Shown in pieces: positions 45,717-59,660 of a stretch of DNA of 64,000 nt. This stretch comes from Dryas octopetala. Its lineage: Eukaryota; Streptophyta; Magnoliopsida; Rosales; Rosaceae. The stretch covers positions 13,375,271 through 13,439,270 of the forward strand of contig OY992834.1 in the NCBI GenBank assembly GCA_963921425.1, read 5' to 3'. Position 1 is the stretch's first letter, and each line of letters starts with the position of its first letter. The translations under genes were made by a program, and so were the position numbers. The notes below the pieces were generated by a model that did not search any database, was not told where the DNA came from, and was given only the letters and a program-made list of their open reading frames with translations.

Positions 45717-48700
45717 TCATACTCTAAGTTCAGCCTTCTCATTGTCATCCCCACCCTTTCGTTCAAACTTGATATACTTGTACCACTTGGCACACAATAT
45801 ATACACTATGAGATCAGCTGTAGTCAAAGCTGCCAAGAGAAAGTAAAACCTATCAAGATGACCTCTGTTAAGGTTCCCAGGGATCCATCCAGGCATGTCA
45901 TCTTTAGTAGAAGCCTTCATCACAATTGTAACCAACAAGCTACTCACATAATTCCCAAGTGATATTGAAGTCATGCAAAGTGCACTCCCAAAGCTCTTCA
46001 ACCCATCAGGTGCTTGCCCATTGAAGAACTCCAATTGACCCACATACATGAACACCTCTGAAGCTCCCACAAGCACATACTGAGGAACTTGCCAAAAGAT
46101 GCTCAATGAACTAGGGCTATCACATTCAATGCAGTCTTTTACTGCATACTTTAACCTGAAACACTCTACAACTCCTGCTGAGACCATTGCCATGATTGCA
46201 ATCACAAGACCAATCCCCATCCTCTGAAGTTGAGTGAGTCCTCTCTTCTTTATTCTGGCAAAAAGTGGGTCAAGGACTCTTCTGTAGATGAAGATGAAAG
46301 CTGCTACACTGATAATGTCAAAGCTTGACATGCTGGCTGGGGGGATGTGGAAGCCTGAAATGGTAGTGTTCATTGCAGCACCTTGCTCTACAAAGAGGGA
46401 GGCCATTTGAGTGAAAACTACTGAGTAGAGGATTGTGCAGAGCCAGATTGGGAGGAGTCTCAGTAGGCACTTCACTTCTTCTACTTGTGTCACTGTGCAG
46501 AGGTGCCTTGGGTTTTGATCTCCCTTGTCCATTTGGTTCAACTCCTTTGATGTGATGATTGCTGCTCTATCCAAGAATCTGGTGATGAAATAACATGAAT
46601 ACTGTTGATCGAGCATTTATACCATATGTTTTTAATTGAAAAACAAAAACAAAAATTCACCGTTTGAATTTAATTATTAGTAAAATTCACCAATATATAT
46701 ATATATATATATATCCATTTAGAGTGTTTTTCACAATGCGCAAAGGCAAAATGTGTTTTTGGCAGGGTTAGAAACCCTTTTAGTATAACTTGCTGGTGAA
46801 GCTAGCACATACTTATTGGGTTAGAAATAGGCAAAAAAAAATTTTTGGGACTAGAAGCACTGTTAAGTATTTCTTGGTAAAGCACTTGATAATTGTTTTT
46901 CGAAGAAGAACGTTTGCAATTAAGTGATGAATTTGCAAGACACAGTTTGTAATGAAAATTTTATGTATTTTTGATAAAAAACGTTATTGAGTAAAAGCGT
47001 TTCATACAAATTAAAACACACCAAATAATTAAGTTTATATACGATTATTGATACTATGTACCAAATTTAGATCCTAATGATAAAAACATTATTGAGTGAA
47101 AGCTTTTCGTACAAAAACACTCAAGGGTTTTGTGACTATTGATACTACCTATTAAAAATGTAATGAAATTATAATTACTAAATTTAAATTTAAAAATCAT
47201 ATGAACTTACTTGAATCCTTGGGTGTGAATTATTTTTCTACTCTCATTTTGAGAGCATTCCTTCCCATCTTGCCCCTCATACAAATCTTCCCCTGCCATC
47301 ATCTCAACCTTCCATTTTCTTGTGGCAGCAACCATCACCCTACAGAACCTAGAAAGAGGGTTGCCCTGAGGTTTGAAATGCCTGTACCTTGGTGTGCCAC
47401 AAAGAAACAGGACCAATGCCAGGGCAGCAGAGCCAGTAGACGCCCAAAACCCTAGAGTCCACATCCCTTTATCCTCAAAATAGCCCAAGATTGTGTTAGA
47501 AAAGAGAGAACCAAGATTCAAAGCCAAGTAGAAGTAGCTAAAGAAGGCTATCTTTGAGTGCCCCTCTTTGGGGTCCCCCTCATCAAATTGGTCTGCCCCA
47601 AATGTAGCAATGGTGGGCTGGTAACCTCCATTTCCTAGTGCAATAAGGTATATAGAGATGTAGAACAATCCAAGTCCAAAGGCCGAGTGATCTCCACATG
47701 GAGATTGTTTATCACCACACCCTTTAGGCTTCAGTAAGAATATGTAGGTAGACAGTGATAACAATGCCAAACCCTATAAAACACAAATCGACATGAGTAT
47801 ATTTGCAAGAATTATTGTATATAGGATTCGCTACACATATTTACTATGTTGATAATGTATTTATGAAAAAATATTGTTTATGGTTTAGATCATTAAGAAT
47901 TTAGGGGATTAAAATTGTGTTATTTTAAGAAACAATTAAAAGAAGACTTGAAACAATGTAAAAGATTCGAAGTAAAAGATTCGAACTAGTGTTACATGGA
48001 TTTGATGACCCAGTGAAAATCATCTATACTAAGTAAATCATCTATATTAAGTAAATCGATCTTTAGTTTTGGTGTGAGATAGTTATTATTATTTTTTTCT
48101 TCAGAAACCATGGATTCCAATTTAATTAATTATGTGACAAAAAACAAAAATTGCTTTATATTTGAGTTTCAAATAGTAAAAAATTATATAGTGAATATAA
48201 TTTTTGAATGTTAGTAAGTAACTTACAGTGACAAAAATAAGTTGAAAGATAGCACAAGTCTTGTACCTCCCCCAGTAAGAGTCACTGAGGAAAGCGCCAA
48301 GAAGAGAGAAAATGTAAACAGTTCCAGTCCATTTGCTGACGTTATTTGCAGCCTCAGCATTGTCTTGGCCCAACACCCTTGTCAATAGCAATACCAAATT
48401 CACTCCTACTCCAAAGAATGCCAATGTTGCCAACCCTTGATTCACTGGGAGAGATTAATATTATTGTTGTCAATAACAAATGTATTCACTAAGTCCAAGT
48501 GGCACCATCTCAATCGATTATTTTGTGTTCCACTTCTGTTAAAGAGATGACTCACAAAATTAATGATCAGTTAAGATGATCTAAATAATTTTTTCAATAA
48601 TGCTAGGGATCTCAACTTATTTTCCCAACTTTTATTTCCGAGCTTATGTGTTATTATTTTACTGGATACTATACTTCTTTTTCTTTTTTAGATTTTATTT

Positions 48701-50318
48701 TTTATTTGTTAGTATCCAATGTCATGTAAGTTGAGAAAATATATAAGTTGAAATCTCTAACACTACTGTAGTTTTATTTTTCCAACATGAGTACATGCAC
48801 ATAAAATTAATTTGTAGTCGATGTAAATTTTAAATAAATGAAATACGGTCCTATTATTTGGTATATAAATTTGGTGAGTATAGCAATATTCTTACACCAA
48901 CTATATTGTCAATTAATTAGTAGAAGGAGAGAGTTGATCACCTAATAAGAGAATTGCAGCAACCCATGTTCCAGTTCTCTCTTGGACTGCAGGGCGACCA
49001 TACCAATCGACAGTTCCATCGAGGGTACAAACTTCTTTCATATTTTCCTTCGTTTCTTCTGCATACCCCTGAAAGTTTGTATTTTTATGAGAATAAATAC
49101 TTTTAGAAATACAATATATCCATACTCTAAATGCAATTTTTGAGACGATAATTTAATTGGAACTTGTCACTAAAGAAATAAAAAAAATAAAAAATAAAAA
49201 ACCTGAATGATTTTGGTGCGCATTTTGTTTAGATTTTCCATATCCTTTTGATTAATTAATTAGTTTAAAATCTTATAGAAAGTGGTGGTCCTTTAATTTA
49301 CTCAACAATATGTCAATTAATAACATGACCATTACTGGCTCTCTTTTGGCTTGGTGGTTTGGAATGTTAAAATTTCACACAAAGTTAAAGGGCTGGTAGC
49401 GATCCTGACAATTAAAGCAAGACTTTACATTTCTGATATTGGATATTCTCTCAACATTATGATGATCGTATATTAATTCAAACATGATTTAATAATTTTT
49501 AATTAAAAAAACAATTAATAATATAATAAGCCAGGCTACTTAAAAAGGAAAATTAGTTGTCTGAGCATTCATACTCTTAAGTCTTAACATCAACAAAAAT
49601 TGAAAGGACGTAGAGTAATAAATCTTTCCACAAAGCCCCTTTCAGCTTACATGTCTTATCACTTTCAAGAAGCATGTGGGTCGGTAACTCTTTCCTAATA
49701 TAAGAAAAAATAAAATGGAAATGAAAAAATAAAATGAAAATGAAAATGAAAATAATCTACATCTTAGTGCGCACACACACACAGGTGCACTTTTAGAGTA
49801 CGTGATCCTGGTACGTCCGATCCATATATATACATGATGTTATATAACTTTCTTTATAATCATTTCACGGGAAATGCATGTCAGTTGTATAATCTTAAAG
49901 GTTGTGATAACAACAATTTTTTCTCCTATTTAAGGGGTTTAAGAGAAAAAGAAAAACGTTTGAATTCAAATTATTCTTAATTTGTTAGATTTGAAACAAG
50001 ATTGTCCTTGTAAAAAACCCAATTTTAAATATACTTTTATGTGAAAAAAAATAAAACAAAATATATATATGTTCTATTCATGTGAGACATTATGCTCGAA
50101 AACTCAACAATTAAAATACGAGTATATATACATATCAAGCTAATAAACCTCAACATATAATAATGTGCGACGATGAAGCTAGTATATATATCTATAGTAA
50201 GTACCATATGATCACCTTAATATGATATAATTATGAATTTATGAGAGAGAAATAAAACAATAGATGATGAAATAGAAAATTCACATACCTGATCTCTGAA
50301 AACTTTTAAGCAGGCCAT
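45717..50318 (-). CDS. NRT1/PTR-family (NPF7-type) transporter
   Basis: A 12-helix MFS membrane transporter; the closest recognised relatives are NPF7.3/NRT1.5 (root-to-shoot nitrate/potassium loading) and NPF7.2. Five exons (minus): 50318-50289, 49068-48942, 48444-48227, 47773-47211, 46578-45717, giving 599 residues; phases match throughout. Exon 1 codes only MACLKVFRDQ. Diagnostic stretches: CTLDGTVDWYGRPAV, NQGLATLAFFGVGVNLVL, NNVSKWTGTVYIFSLLGAFL (MFS motif region), DSYWGRYKTCAIFQ, FGADQFDE, FFSYFYLALNLGSLFSNT, PIWLCTILYSVVFTQMASLF, QGAAMNT, and MYVGQLEFFNGQAPDGLKSF. Helix 1 lacks the ExxE(R/K) motif typical of NPF proton-coupled uptake, having NQGLA there. A plasma-membrane site is inferred. 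Membership of the 7.3 or 7.2 subgroup cannot be fixed without a tree. Confidence 0.94.
48597..48772. mobile_element. Short MITE, TGCTAGGGATC family, copy 2
   Basis: Lies in intron 2 of the NPF gene. The left end aatgctagggatctcaactt matches the MITE at 13,822; the right end aagttgaaatctctaacact is its diverged complement. Interior is AT-rich and non-coding. Confidence 0.65.
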
Positions 50319-53300
50319 TGCTATATGTATAGCTGAAGTCTCTCGATCACAAGAACTTATAGCTATAGCACTACCCAAAAGAAAAGGAGAGTGCACCAAT
50401 TGATCGAGGAACAAAGAGATGAGGGGTTTGTTTGGAGGTAGAGGTGAAGTAGGTAGGAGAGTCATGAGAGGGTGTTGTATATATAGAGGATGGCAAGATC
50501 TAATGGACGGTTGGGATTACATGTGGAAATTAAATTAAAGTACGTAAGAAAGATGACGTACGTACCCTGGTTCACAGGAATTTAAAGTTGAGCAATTGAG
50601 TAAGTGAAAAGAAAATGTGTAGGAAGCAAACATGAAATCGAACAGGGATTGAACTAATTAGGGTACGTGGAGGGGGCATAGCTCGGGGTAAACCGTAAAC
50701 GAAAAAGAAGCGTGACATTGTTGGATACAGTCATTCACAGCACACCTTCACCTCCATCGTTATCGATCAGTGACTAAGTTGATGTCGATCTTTTTCTCGT
50801 GAAGACAATGGCTGTGTCTGTGACTAGGCTAGCTGTCTTGATATTGACATTTTTGAAACATGTATATATATATATTTACTGAGAGATATGATTTGGCATG
50901 GGAAAATAAGTTGTTGAGCTTATCTATATATTGTCTGCTGATTTTGGATTAAATTAATGCTCTATCTTAATTAGTGCATGTTGGGTCCAATAGCCACTTA
51001 CATATATGCTCCTATGACAGTGTTAAGTAATGGTATATTATATGTGAAGGTGTGTGAAGAGAAATTGAATTTCACATAAAAAAAATTAGGCATTTTATAA
51101 AAATATATAAGGTCTTGGATCTCTTCACTCATTTCTAATTAATTTTAGATTGAATACCTTAATTTCTTCATTTATTATTTATATTATCTAGAAATTTTTT
51201 TTAAGGTTGTTTTTCATTGTGTAATTTTTTCTTTTTAAATTGGTGGGATTTTTTGGCTTTTTATGTATGGTATCTCTTTCTGCGCAGTACAAACAAATAA
51301 CATTATGCCCAATTAATTATTTGTCCATTTGCTTTGGGCTGCTATCTTCTGGGGGCTTAAGTTGACTGCGAAATTAAATCCATATTTAATTTGTTTTGAA
51401 AGCAGCCTTCTAAATATGGCTGATTTGGATCGGAGGACAATGGCCGGAGTAGTAGCAACGCTATTACTTCTCTGTTGATTTACTTTCTTTGCGCCGATTT
51501 TATGTATAATATATGTTCAAAACCGGAGTTTTAAGGGTTGAGTATTATAGATTTTTTAATTATATAAAAAAACATTATTTTATTTTATTTTATTTTTATT
51601 TTAAAATGACCTAATTTTAGACATAAATATATGTACAAAAGAATCAACGGAAGATCCGAACTAGCTTGTTGGTTGTTACTATTAATAATTCAAATTTCTT
51701 TTTGGCTGTAGGGATTGTATATACTATATATATAGTAGTATGTTAAGGTATATATGTTACTAGTATACCGAGTATTATCGCTAGCTCAGGCTAAGCTGAA
51801 CAGAAATTCGATATCTACCAACAACAATAGTACGTCATGGTCATTTAAAAGATATATCATTCTACAGCTGTACAAAGTACAGTATTTTCTCTGTACCAAC
51901 AAGGTATGTGTTCAGATATTAACTCAAGAAAACCAGTACTAAAAAGCTAAAATTAGAATGGACAGGCCACCCTATAATAATTAATAAATTTTCTTGTAGA
52001 TTTGAGTCAAACCTTTGAAATGGGAGTAGGGTATAAGGTACAATAAGGACAAAAAATATTGTCATTGTATTGGACCCCAAAAAGATATGTGGTGTTTGAT
52101 TAACTAGACATGTACGCAACAAATATATATAAATATATATGTATAAACATGTATTCATGATTTTGATAGCCATACAAAAAAAAAAAAAAAATGGGGACGG
52201 CCAGAACAAAATATAATGTATAAACTTTAAATGGTGCACGAGTGCGATTTTCTCCAATTAATTAATTTTGCGAATAGAACAATTAAAGGTCATGCATCTA
52301 AGAATTTTGTAGGTGCAATGAACAAACTAAATGAACAAAAATGGTCGTGATGTTGAGAGAAATCTCACATTAAATATATGAGGGCCTTGCTAATGACTTA
52401 TAAGGATTTGAACTACTCTTCTTATTACTAATTGGCTTTGAAATAGATGCCTAAATTTCTTCACCCATGACCATGAGTGATCATGTTTTGGTATAAGGCT
52501 ATAAGCAGCTGGGCCAGCCAAGCTTAAAGGTGGAGTACAGACTGTACAGTAGCAGTCAGATATCCATTATGTGCAATTTGTGAGGAGTAGCCAGCCGACA
52601 CTTTATTGGAAAATCTTAGTTCAAAGCACATGGACATTAGGGTTTTAGCTAGTGCCACTTATAAATAAAAAAAATTAAAAAAAAAACCTAAAAAAGTAGA
52701 TAGTGAAATTCAATTATGTTTTTTTTAGTCTACTCCGACTAGTTTCCTCCACCCAATAAATTCTTTTTAGCTACTTCATTTATCGAGCAATTGAGTCACA
52801 ATTGATTTAGCTTGTTCTACTTTAAATGATGATCACGTACGATGCGTCTCAGTCGAATTGTCGATTTTGATACTGTTTTTTTTAGGCTCATGAGTCCATG
52901 ACCTTCAGTCTCCCATATTATATCTGAATGATATTATCTCCAACTTAACCACTTACAAACACAACATATATTCAATTTTATCTCAAAAAAACCTGGAGGC
53001 TTTGTAACTTCTTTGGTAAAGTTCTTACTTCATATTTATGGTGAAAAATCGACTTTGGCTAGCTCCCTCACTTAGTTAAAAAAATAAAAAGTGATAGAAA
53101 GAGACTTAGGTAGTTAATTTGTCTATTCTCAAGTGGAGCTGTTGCGAAAGATAGCTATCATAACTAGCTAGTTGCCTCCTATGTGCGTATTTCTTCAATT
53201 ATTATTTGTTTGAAGGCTTAGCGGCTACCTATATAAAATTGATTTCCTTTGAATGCAAACAACTTATATTTGAAGGCTTAGTGTTACCAACAGCATTCCT

Positions 53301-54762
53301 TCAATTCAGGTCCATGCAGATACGCCTAAAGTCTAAGAGGCAGAACAAAAGTGAGGCTATCTATATATAACTGGTTATCAAAGCTTTTTAGGCCTTCTTC
53401 GATCATCAACTTTTTGTTTTTGTTTATTTTTCTTGTTGCTTTCCACAATTCCTGCCGACAACTGAAAATCCTTCTTATATATTCTTGGTCTTAGTTCAGC
53501 CTACACAAGCTGAAAATGAGGTCCATAAATATTAATTGATAATATCATGGAGTCCTGGTTGGTCTCCAATAGGCCCCCTTTATAGCTTAAAATTCCAGTC
53601 AAGGTCCTGGTAATAACTAATAATAACTATGGGACAATTTGTTATGCTGATCATGTTTTCGGTGTTTCAATTTTGATAATTGGTGTGCCTAATTCTTTTA
53701 GCTAGGAAAACTTTTCTCACTATACCGTCAATCTAATTACTGATCATGTATAATTAATCCTGTTTAACTAGCTATATGTGTGCTGATCAAGTAAAATATT
53801 CTTATTTAAATGTGTGTTGATCAGGTAGGTAAAATCTTGTTTAAGTGGTCCAAATTTGCATTATCGGATGATCATAACACACTCTAAATTAATTATCAAT
53901 GAGCGGTCCCTTTAACACCATAAATTAAAAAGGTATACTTGCAGTTTCGAGCATTAATAAAGCATCCTTTGCATGAATAATTTATAACTTATACGCCAAT
54001 TAAGCAATTTCTTTGGAATTAATTAATATCAAAGTATTTCTATATCAAACTAAGCAACACATACGTTTGGAGCAAGGCAGATAGGCTAATTCCATGCCAA
54101 GCGTCTATATAACACATGTGACTAATTTGTTAATTTATGATGTATTTTGAGAATTTTATTACATATACGTCAAGCACTTTATTAAAGTAAGCAAAATACC
54201 AATCGTTAATTTGAGATGTAGGTAGCCCCTAGGACATACCACATTTGAACAAAGCCATGAATTTATTTAATTTTTATAATTAATTATCATAATAAATAAC
54301 AAATAAGAAAAATGAAGGATCAAACACAGTTTTTCAGATTTTTTTTTTTTTCAAAAAAGTTGATTTCCTGATTTTTACCTCTTTAAATAAAACATGGAGT
54401 GCCCAAAGCCCTTATCGGCTCCGGGACATATATTCAAAACCTTAATTACCATAAGTACTTCTAATTTCTATCATCTTTTAATCCTACAAGAGTTTATCTT
54501 TAAATACCATTTCATAAAGAAGGAAAAGAGTAAATTACGCAGTGTGAGTGTGTTGTGACGTGAGTATCAAAAACTTTGCAACATCTCAACAAGCTAAATG
54601 TGTCACCTCCTTCAAAAGAAATTGTATTGTAAGTATGATGCATGCATGACACAATACGCAACGTGACTCTAAACTGCAGAGTTGTAATGGAGTAGTACTG
54701 TGTTGGAGCAATGTTACACTTGTTAAAGTTTACTAAATAATGTGATCGATTAGTATTTTATT
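50319..54762. other. NPF promoter side and long intergenic region
   Basis: The proximal part should hold the NPF promoter; a TATA-like tatatatagag lies near 50,478. The rest is AT-rich with no recognisable coding region; frames at 51,754 and 51,919 have no domain. Confidence 0.5.
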
Positions 54763-55129
54763 GGGCTAATTAAAAAGTACCTCTCCCAGGTTTACTTCAT
54801 TTTCAATTCCCTCTCCATAGGAATTCAATTTTTTCAATGTAGTAAATATAATTGTCAATTTAAATCAATAGATCACCAATTTTCAAACTTCCTTTAAGTT
54901 AACAATTTGGTCAACCGTTAAGCAATGACACGACATGCATGTGGTCCTTTTTTTCTTATGTGGAAACTCAGTTGGCACTATGTGGACAATGACAACATAT
55001 ACTAATCTATAAAAAGAAATAGAAGTAGGGTTTGAGCGGGGGTGGATCTGTAGAAGAATGGGAAAGCTAGAGAGAGAAAAAAAAGAAGGGTTTGAGGGGT
55101 GTGGATCAGGAGAAGAAGAGTGGGAGAAT

Positions 55130-55172
<43 letters not shown>

Positions 55173-55461
55173 AAAAGAAGAAGAAGGGTTTGATGGAGGA
55201 TGGATAAGCAAAAGAAGAGGGGGAGGAGAGAGATTCAATCCTTTGTGTTGAGTCAACATCATCTAAGAGGCGAACCACAAAGAGTCACACCTATTAACGG
55301 TTGACCAACTGGTCAAATTTAACGGAAGGGTTGCATTGATTATATTGACTTAAATTGAAAACTACATGTAGTATATTGAAAAAATTGAAACCTTATGGAG
55401 GTCGCGAGAATTGAAAATGAAGGCAAACTTGGGAGGCCGGTACTTTGTACGTAATTAGCCC
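54763..55461. mobile_element. MULE-type MITE with 9-bp target duplication
   Basis: 699 bp flanked by TATTTTATT at 54,754-54,762 and 55,462-55,470. Terminal inverted repeats start GGGCTAATTA on both sides and continue for about 100 bp (tttacttcattttcaattc and its complement). The core is G/A-rich with a GA microsatellite (55,133-55,170) and a partial tandem repetition of gaagaaggg...tttga...gtggatc. The Ser-Leu frames are artefacts. Confidence 0.88.
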
Positions 55462-58259
55462 TATTTTATTTATTTAAATATGATAGCACTCATTTAAAAT
55501 TTCATTTATTTCTAATAGGAAAAATGACCTAAATGGAAGTCTCCATTTCTAATAAGACACTGTACATTATTTTATGAACAAATTTATTGACTAAACTGTA
55601 TCTATAAACTAAACTCATCATTTTCATACATCCATACATAAAAAAGAAAAAGTACTTTACTCATTCCAAATCAAAACCAAGGGGAAACTAAACCTCTATT
55701 AATCTGGTAATTGATAGAGTTTGCAGAGAAAGCTAAGAGAGTTGTTGAAGGTGGATCCATGGCAGATGGCCGGGGAAGAAGAGAGAGGACAGTGCAATAT
55801 ATGAGGGAGGGTGGCGTTTCATTTCGGGCAGAGATTTTTTTTTTTTTTTAACCTCTTAGAAAATGAAATGATAAAAGAAGTATAGAGTTTTTTTAAAAAA
55901 AAAAACCATGTCATAAATCTTTTCTACTTTAGCTAGTCCATATAGCTCCATAGTATAAAGTTGAGAAACATTATAATTCAATTATGGCAAGTTGCTATAT
56001 AACTAGTACATATAGCAAGTTGAGAAACATTGAATTAAATTATACCAGGCCATATAACTCCATAAGTACTTTAGCTACTTTAGCAAGTTGCAATTATTAT
56101 TTATATACAATATATAAAGTACTTTAGCAAGTTGCAATTATTATTTATATACATTATATATATATATATATATTCACAAACATGAAAATGTTTTTGGCTT
56201 ACGTTCAAGGAGACAACATACAGTCAGTGTCATGCTTAAAGCTAAAGTTAATAATTATGCATGCTCCATTTATTTTGAATTGTATGCAATCAGTCATTTT
56301 CATACTAAACTAATTTCAATGGGTAGCTAAGCTAGGTAGCGTTTGGCTGTTTGTATAGGGTTAGACTTGGAGTCTAGCTGACTCCCTTTCATATCAATAG
56401 GAAATTAGGGTGAAAAGCAACTGCTCCTATTCAATTCATGCACGGCTCTTTCCCATTTCACCATCTTGCTTATCACTTTTTTAACATGATAAACGAACGA
56501 CTAATCAGCATGCACTTGAATATATAAGCAGGTGCAAATATAATCTTGTTGTCTTGGCGGAGATGATTTTTTGCTTTTCTTGTTGGTTGGGTCCATGCAA
56601 TGCGTCAGCAAGTTGATTACTGATAAATAATTTTCAAACATGTCCATCTGATGGCCTCCTTTCATTTTATGGGGATAAGCATTTGTTGACTTAATTGTAG
56701 GATTAATTAGAGGAGCATTTCATGTGATAGTTACTCTCAAGATTTGATAATTACTGTCGAATTAAAAGTGCTTAATTAAGCTTTGAAAATTTGTTCAGCA
56801 CTGTTGGAATTTGTTATGGCGTGTGGGCTGTTTGTATGCCTGGAAAATACTATAGGAAACCTACCTCTTATCAGTACTGGTTCAAAACCAAATGGGGCCC
56901 AAGACCATATGTTATGGCCTAAAAATTGCCTGGGCCACTTGGACAGCCGAGATCAACCACAACACGCTTCGCCCAGTAGTGTTAGACATTCCACATTTTT
57001 ATATCATAATTTCATTCCACCTTATGTGGCAATTTACATGGCATTCATGCATTGGACAGTAAAAAATAAAAACAAAAATCCAAAAAGAAAAAGAAAAACT
57101 TTGTCCAGTAAAATAATGACACGTAAGATGGTATAAAAATATGGTATACGAATGTGGTAAATATAGCATTATTCGATTAGAAAAAGATAAAATAAAATAC
57201 GAAAAATTGAAATTAAATTAAATGCGCCAAATTAAATATCTAGTTTCTAAAAAACGATTGTGTGATAGAGAAAATGAACGAAAAACTTATCTAGGTTATT
57301 TTCTTGCCTAGATCGCCTAGGATTTTGAAAATAAACAATCAAAATGTAAATAAAAGAGCAACATGAATTTAAAAGAGAGTTTAATGGAAAATAACGCTTA
57401 AATAAGTCTTTGATAAAATCCAAAATACAAAGAAATTGCATAAGCATAAGGAAATACAACTAAAAAAGTATTGAAAGACTTTGCAAATAAAAATAAAGAG
57501 AACTTTAAGAAAAGAAAAAAAAAAGCCAAGGGGCTGAATTGGGAGAAAACAGGTTGCTATAAATTTTTACATTATTTGTGAGTTTCTGGGGTTGTTTTGA
57601 GGGGGAATGTTGTGGTTTTTTTTTTTTTTTTTTCGATTGCATTGTCAACTTCCTTTTATATTTATATTGGTCTATTTCCGCTAGTCCTATGTGTGCCTTA
57701 GAATGACTTGCTTTTTGGAGTAGTAAACAACTGTAGATAAATTGCTTTAATGGTGAAGAATAGTTGATGAGTAGAAAATAGGATAAGGATGATGAGGCAC
57801 TTGAACATATATTCAGCCGAGAGTTTGGGTTAATAGTCCTTCTTTTACTTCAATTTGCTGACATCCACTTAGAAATATATCACCGCAAGCTCTCTTTGAA
57901 TTCAAAGAATATTCAGGTGGGCCATGACCAATTTTGGATGGGGTATAAACACCAAATTTGTAAATGAGGTTTTCTTTTTAAGAAGCACTATTTGCACTCC
58001 AAAAATGTGATCCTACATTCTAAAATATATAAATTTTCTTTTATATTTGAAGTGTAAAATAACATTTTCTTTCTTTTTTTTTGTTTTTTTCTGGTCCAAA
58101 CCTAAATGAGACCTCTTTTAAAGCCTCAAACAACAAAATTGTCATATGAGTCGACAGAATTTGGCCTACTAAAACTTTCAAATGGACTTCCATTATTATT
58201 GTAATAATTATTATTAGTAGGCCTTCTTTTTTTTGGCCGGTATTAGTAGGCCTTCAATT

Positions 58260-58272
58260 GGCTCTGATACCA
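58260..58272 (-). repeat. Possible LTR-retrotransposon primer-binding-site remnant
   Basis: The minus strand reads TGGTATCAGAGCC, the complement of the 3' end of plant initiator tRNA-Met used by copia elements. No intact LTR could be outlined on either side, so it is treated as a remnant or a chance match. Confidence 0.4.
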
Positions 58273-59184
58273 TTATTTCTTATTGGGTATACCTAACCAC
58301 TATAGAAAAGTTTCTTAGGATTAGGCCTTTATCTAAATGGAGGTCCAAGGCAACTGCTCTGCTCCCTTTGGACTTGGCCGGCCCTGCCTTTAATTAAACT
58401 GCTGAGTACTATTCTCACATTAACTGAACTGTCTAATAAGGTCATAAATGCTTTTCACCTGATAACTTAACCTTTTGAGATGCATAATTAATATAAACTC
58501 AATGAATTTTTGGCTGAATTACAAAAGTCAATCTGATGAAGAATGTTTCTCACAATTCACAAAGAAAAAGAAGAGAATGCTTAATTGGCTTCAATGTAGG
58601 AAGTATGATGGATAGATAACTTAAATCTTGCAACAATTGGGTTTAGTCCAAATGGTGAGAGAGAGTGGAAAACCGAGTTAGAGTTAGGATATGTTAATGG
58701 TTTTATATATACTTTTCAATGTACCAAAGAAAAAAAGCTGCAACAAGAGTTAATTAGTTAACTCACATATGGGGTTATTTCTCGAAGAATAATGGTTAAC
58801 AGATTAGCGTAGCAGGTTATTAACAATAAGCATGTTTGGCTCCTCTAATGACCGAACTTCTTTATAAATTATTAGTTGTCAAACTCTGATTGGCTTGTAA
58901 AAAAGAATGATTAAAATGATTCTTTACAAATAAGGAGGGAAGCATTGTTCTATTAATTAACATTATGCAATTAAAAAAAAAAAAGAGAAACATTATGCAA
59001 GGATGTATCATTTTTCTGAATTGAATTGTAACTATAATTTTCTGGTCCAAAAAAAAAAAAAGAATTGTAACTATGATTTGCAAAAATCTCATTGGTGCCA
59101 AGCACATAGTCATTGCTATTTCTTGTGAACCTCGTTGGTGGCCTAGACTTCCTGCAACAATATACAAAATACCAACAAAAAAAA

Positions 59185-59660
59185 GGAAGGTCTATTGACT
59201 TTAGGTACCAAATTATAATGTTTTTTTATTTCAACTACTAAAACATTTATGTCATTTCACTTTAGGTACTAAATTTCAGTTTATGTACCAACTTTAAAAA
59301 AAATGATTATATCGAATTGTGACTGTCTAACAGTCATAACTTTTTTATTGATTTATTGTTTTTTCAATATTTGCAAAGCTTAAACTTTAATATTTAGTCT
59401 TTGGGTTATAGGACTTCATCTCCCAAACCTAAATCAAAAGTATGAAACCCTTAAAAATTTTAATTTTTTATAAATTTTAAATAGTCACAAACTGTGACTG
59501 TTCGACAATTACAACTGTAACTGTTCGACAGTCACAACTGTAAAACAAACTGATTTGTGACCTAATCCAAAATGTTTTACTCTAGGTTAGTACCTAAACT
59601 AAAAAAAATTAGTGTCTTGTTGCTTTATTAAAAAACTATTGATATTTGGTATTTAATCCC
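59185..59660. repeat. Degenerate inverted-repeat element
   Basis: The left part (tattgactttaggtaccaaatt) and right part (aactattgatatttggtattta with ggttagtacctaaact) show loose inverted similarity. The middle carries repeated palindromes around gtgactg..cgacagtcac. Probably an old MITE; boundaries are uncertain. Confidence 0.4.
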
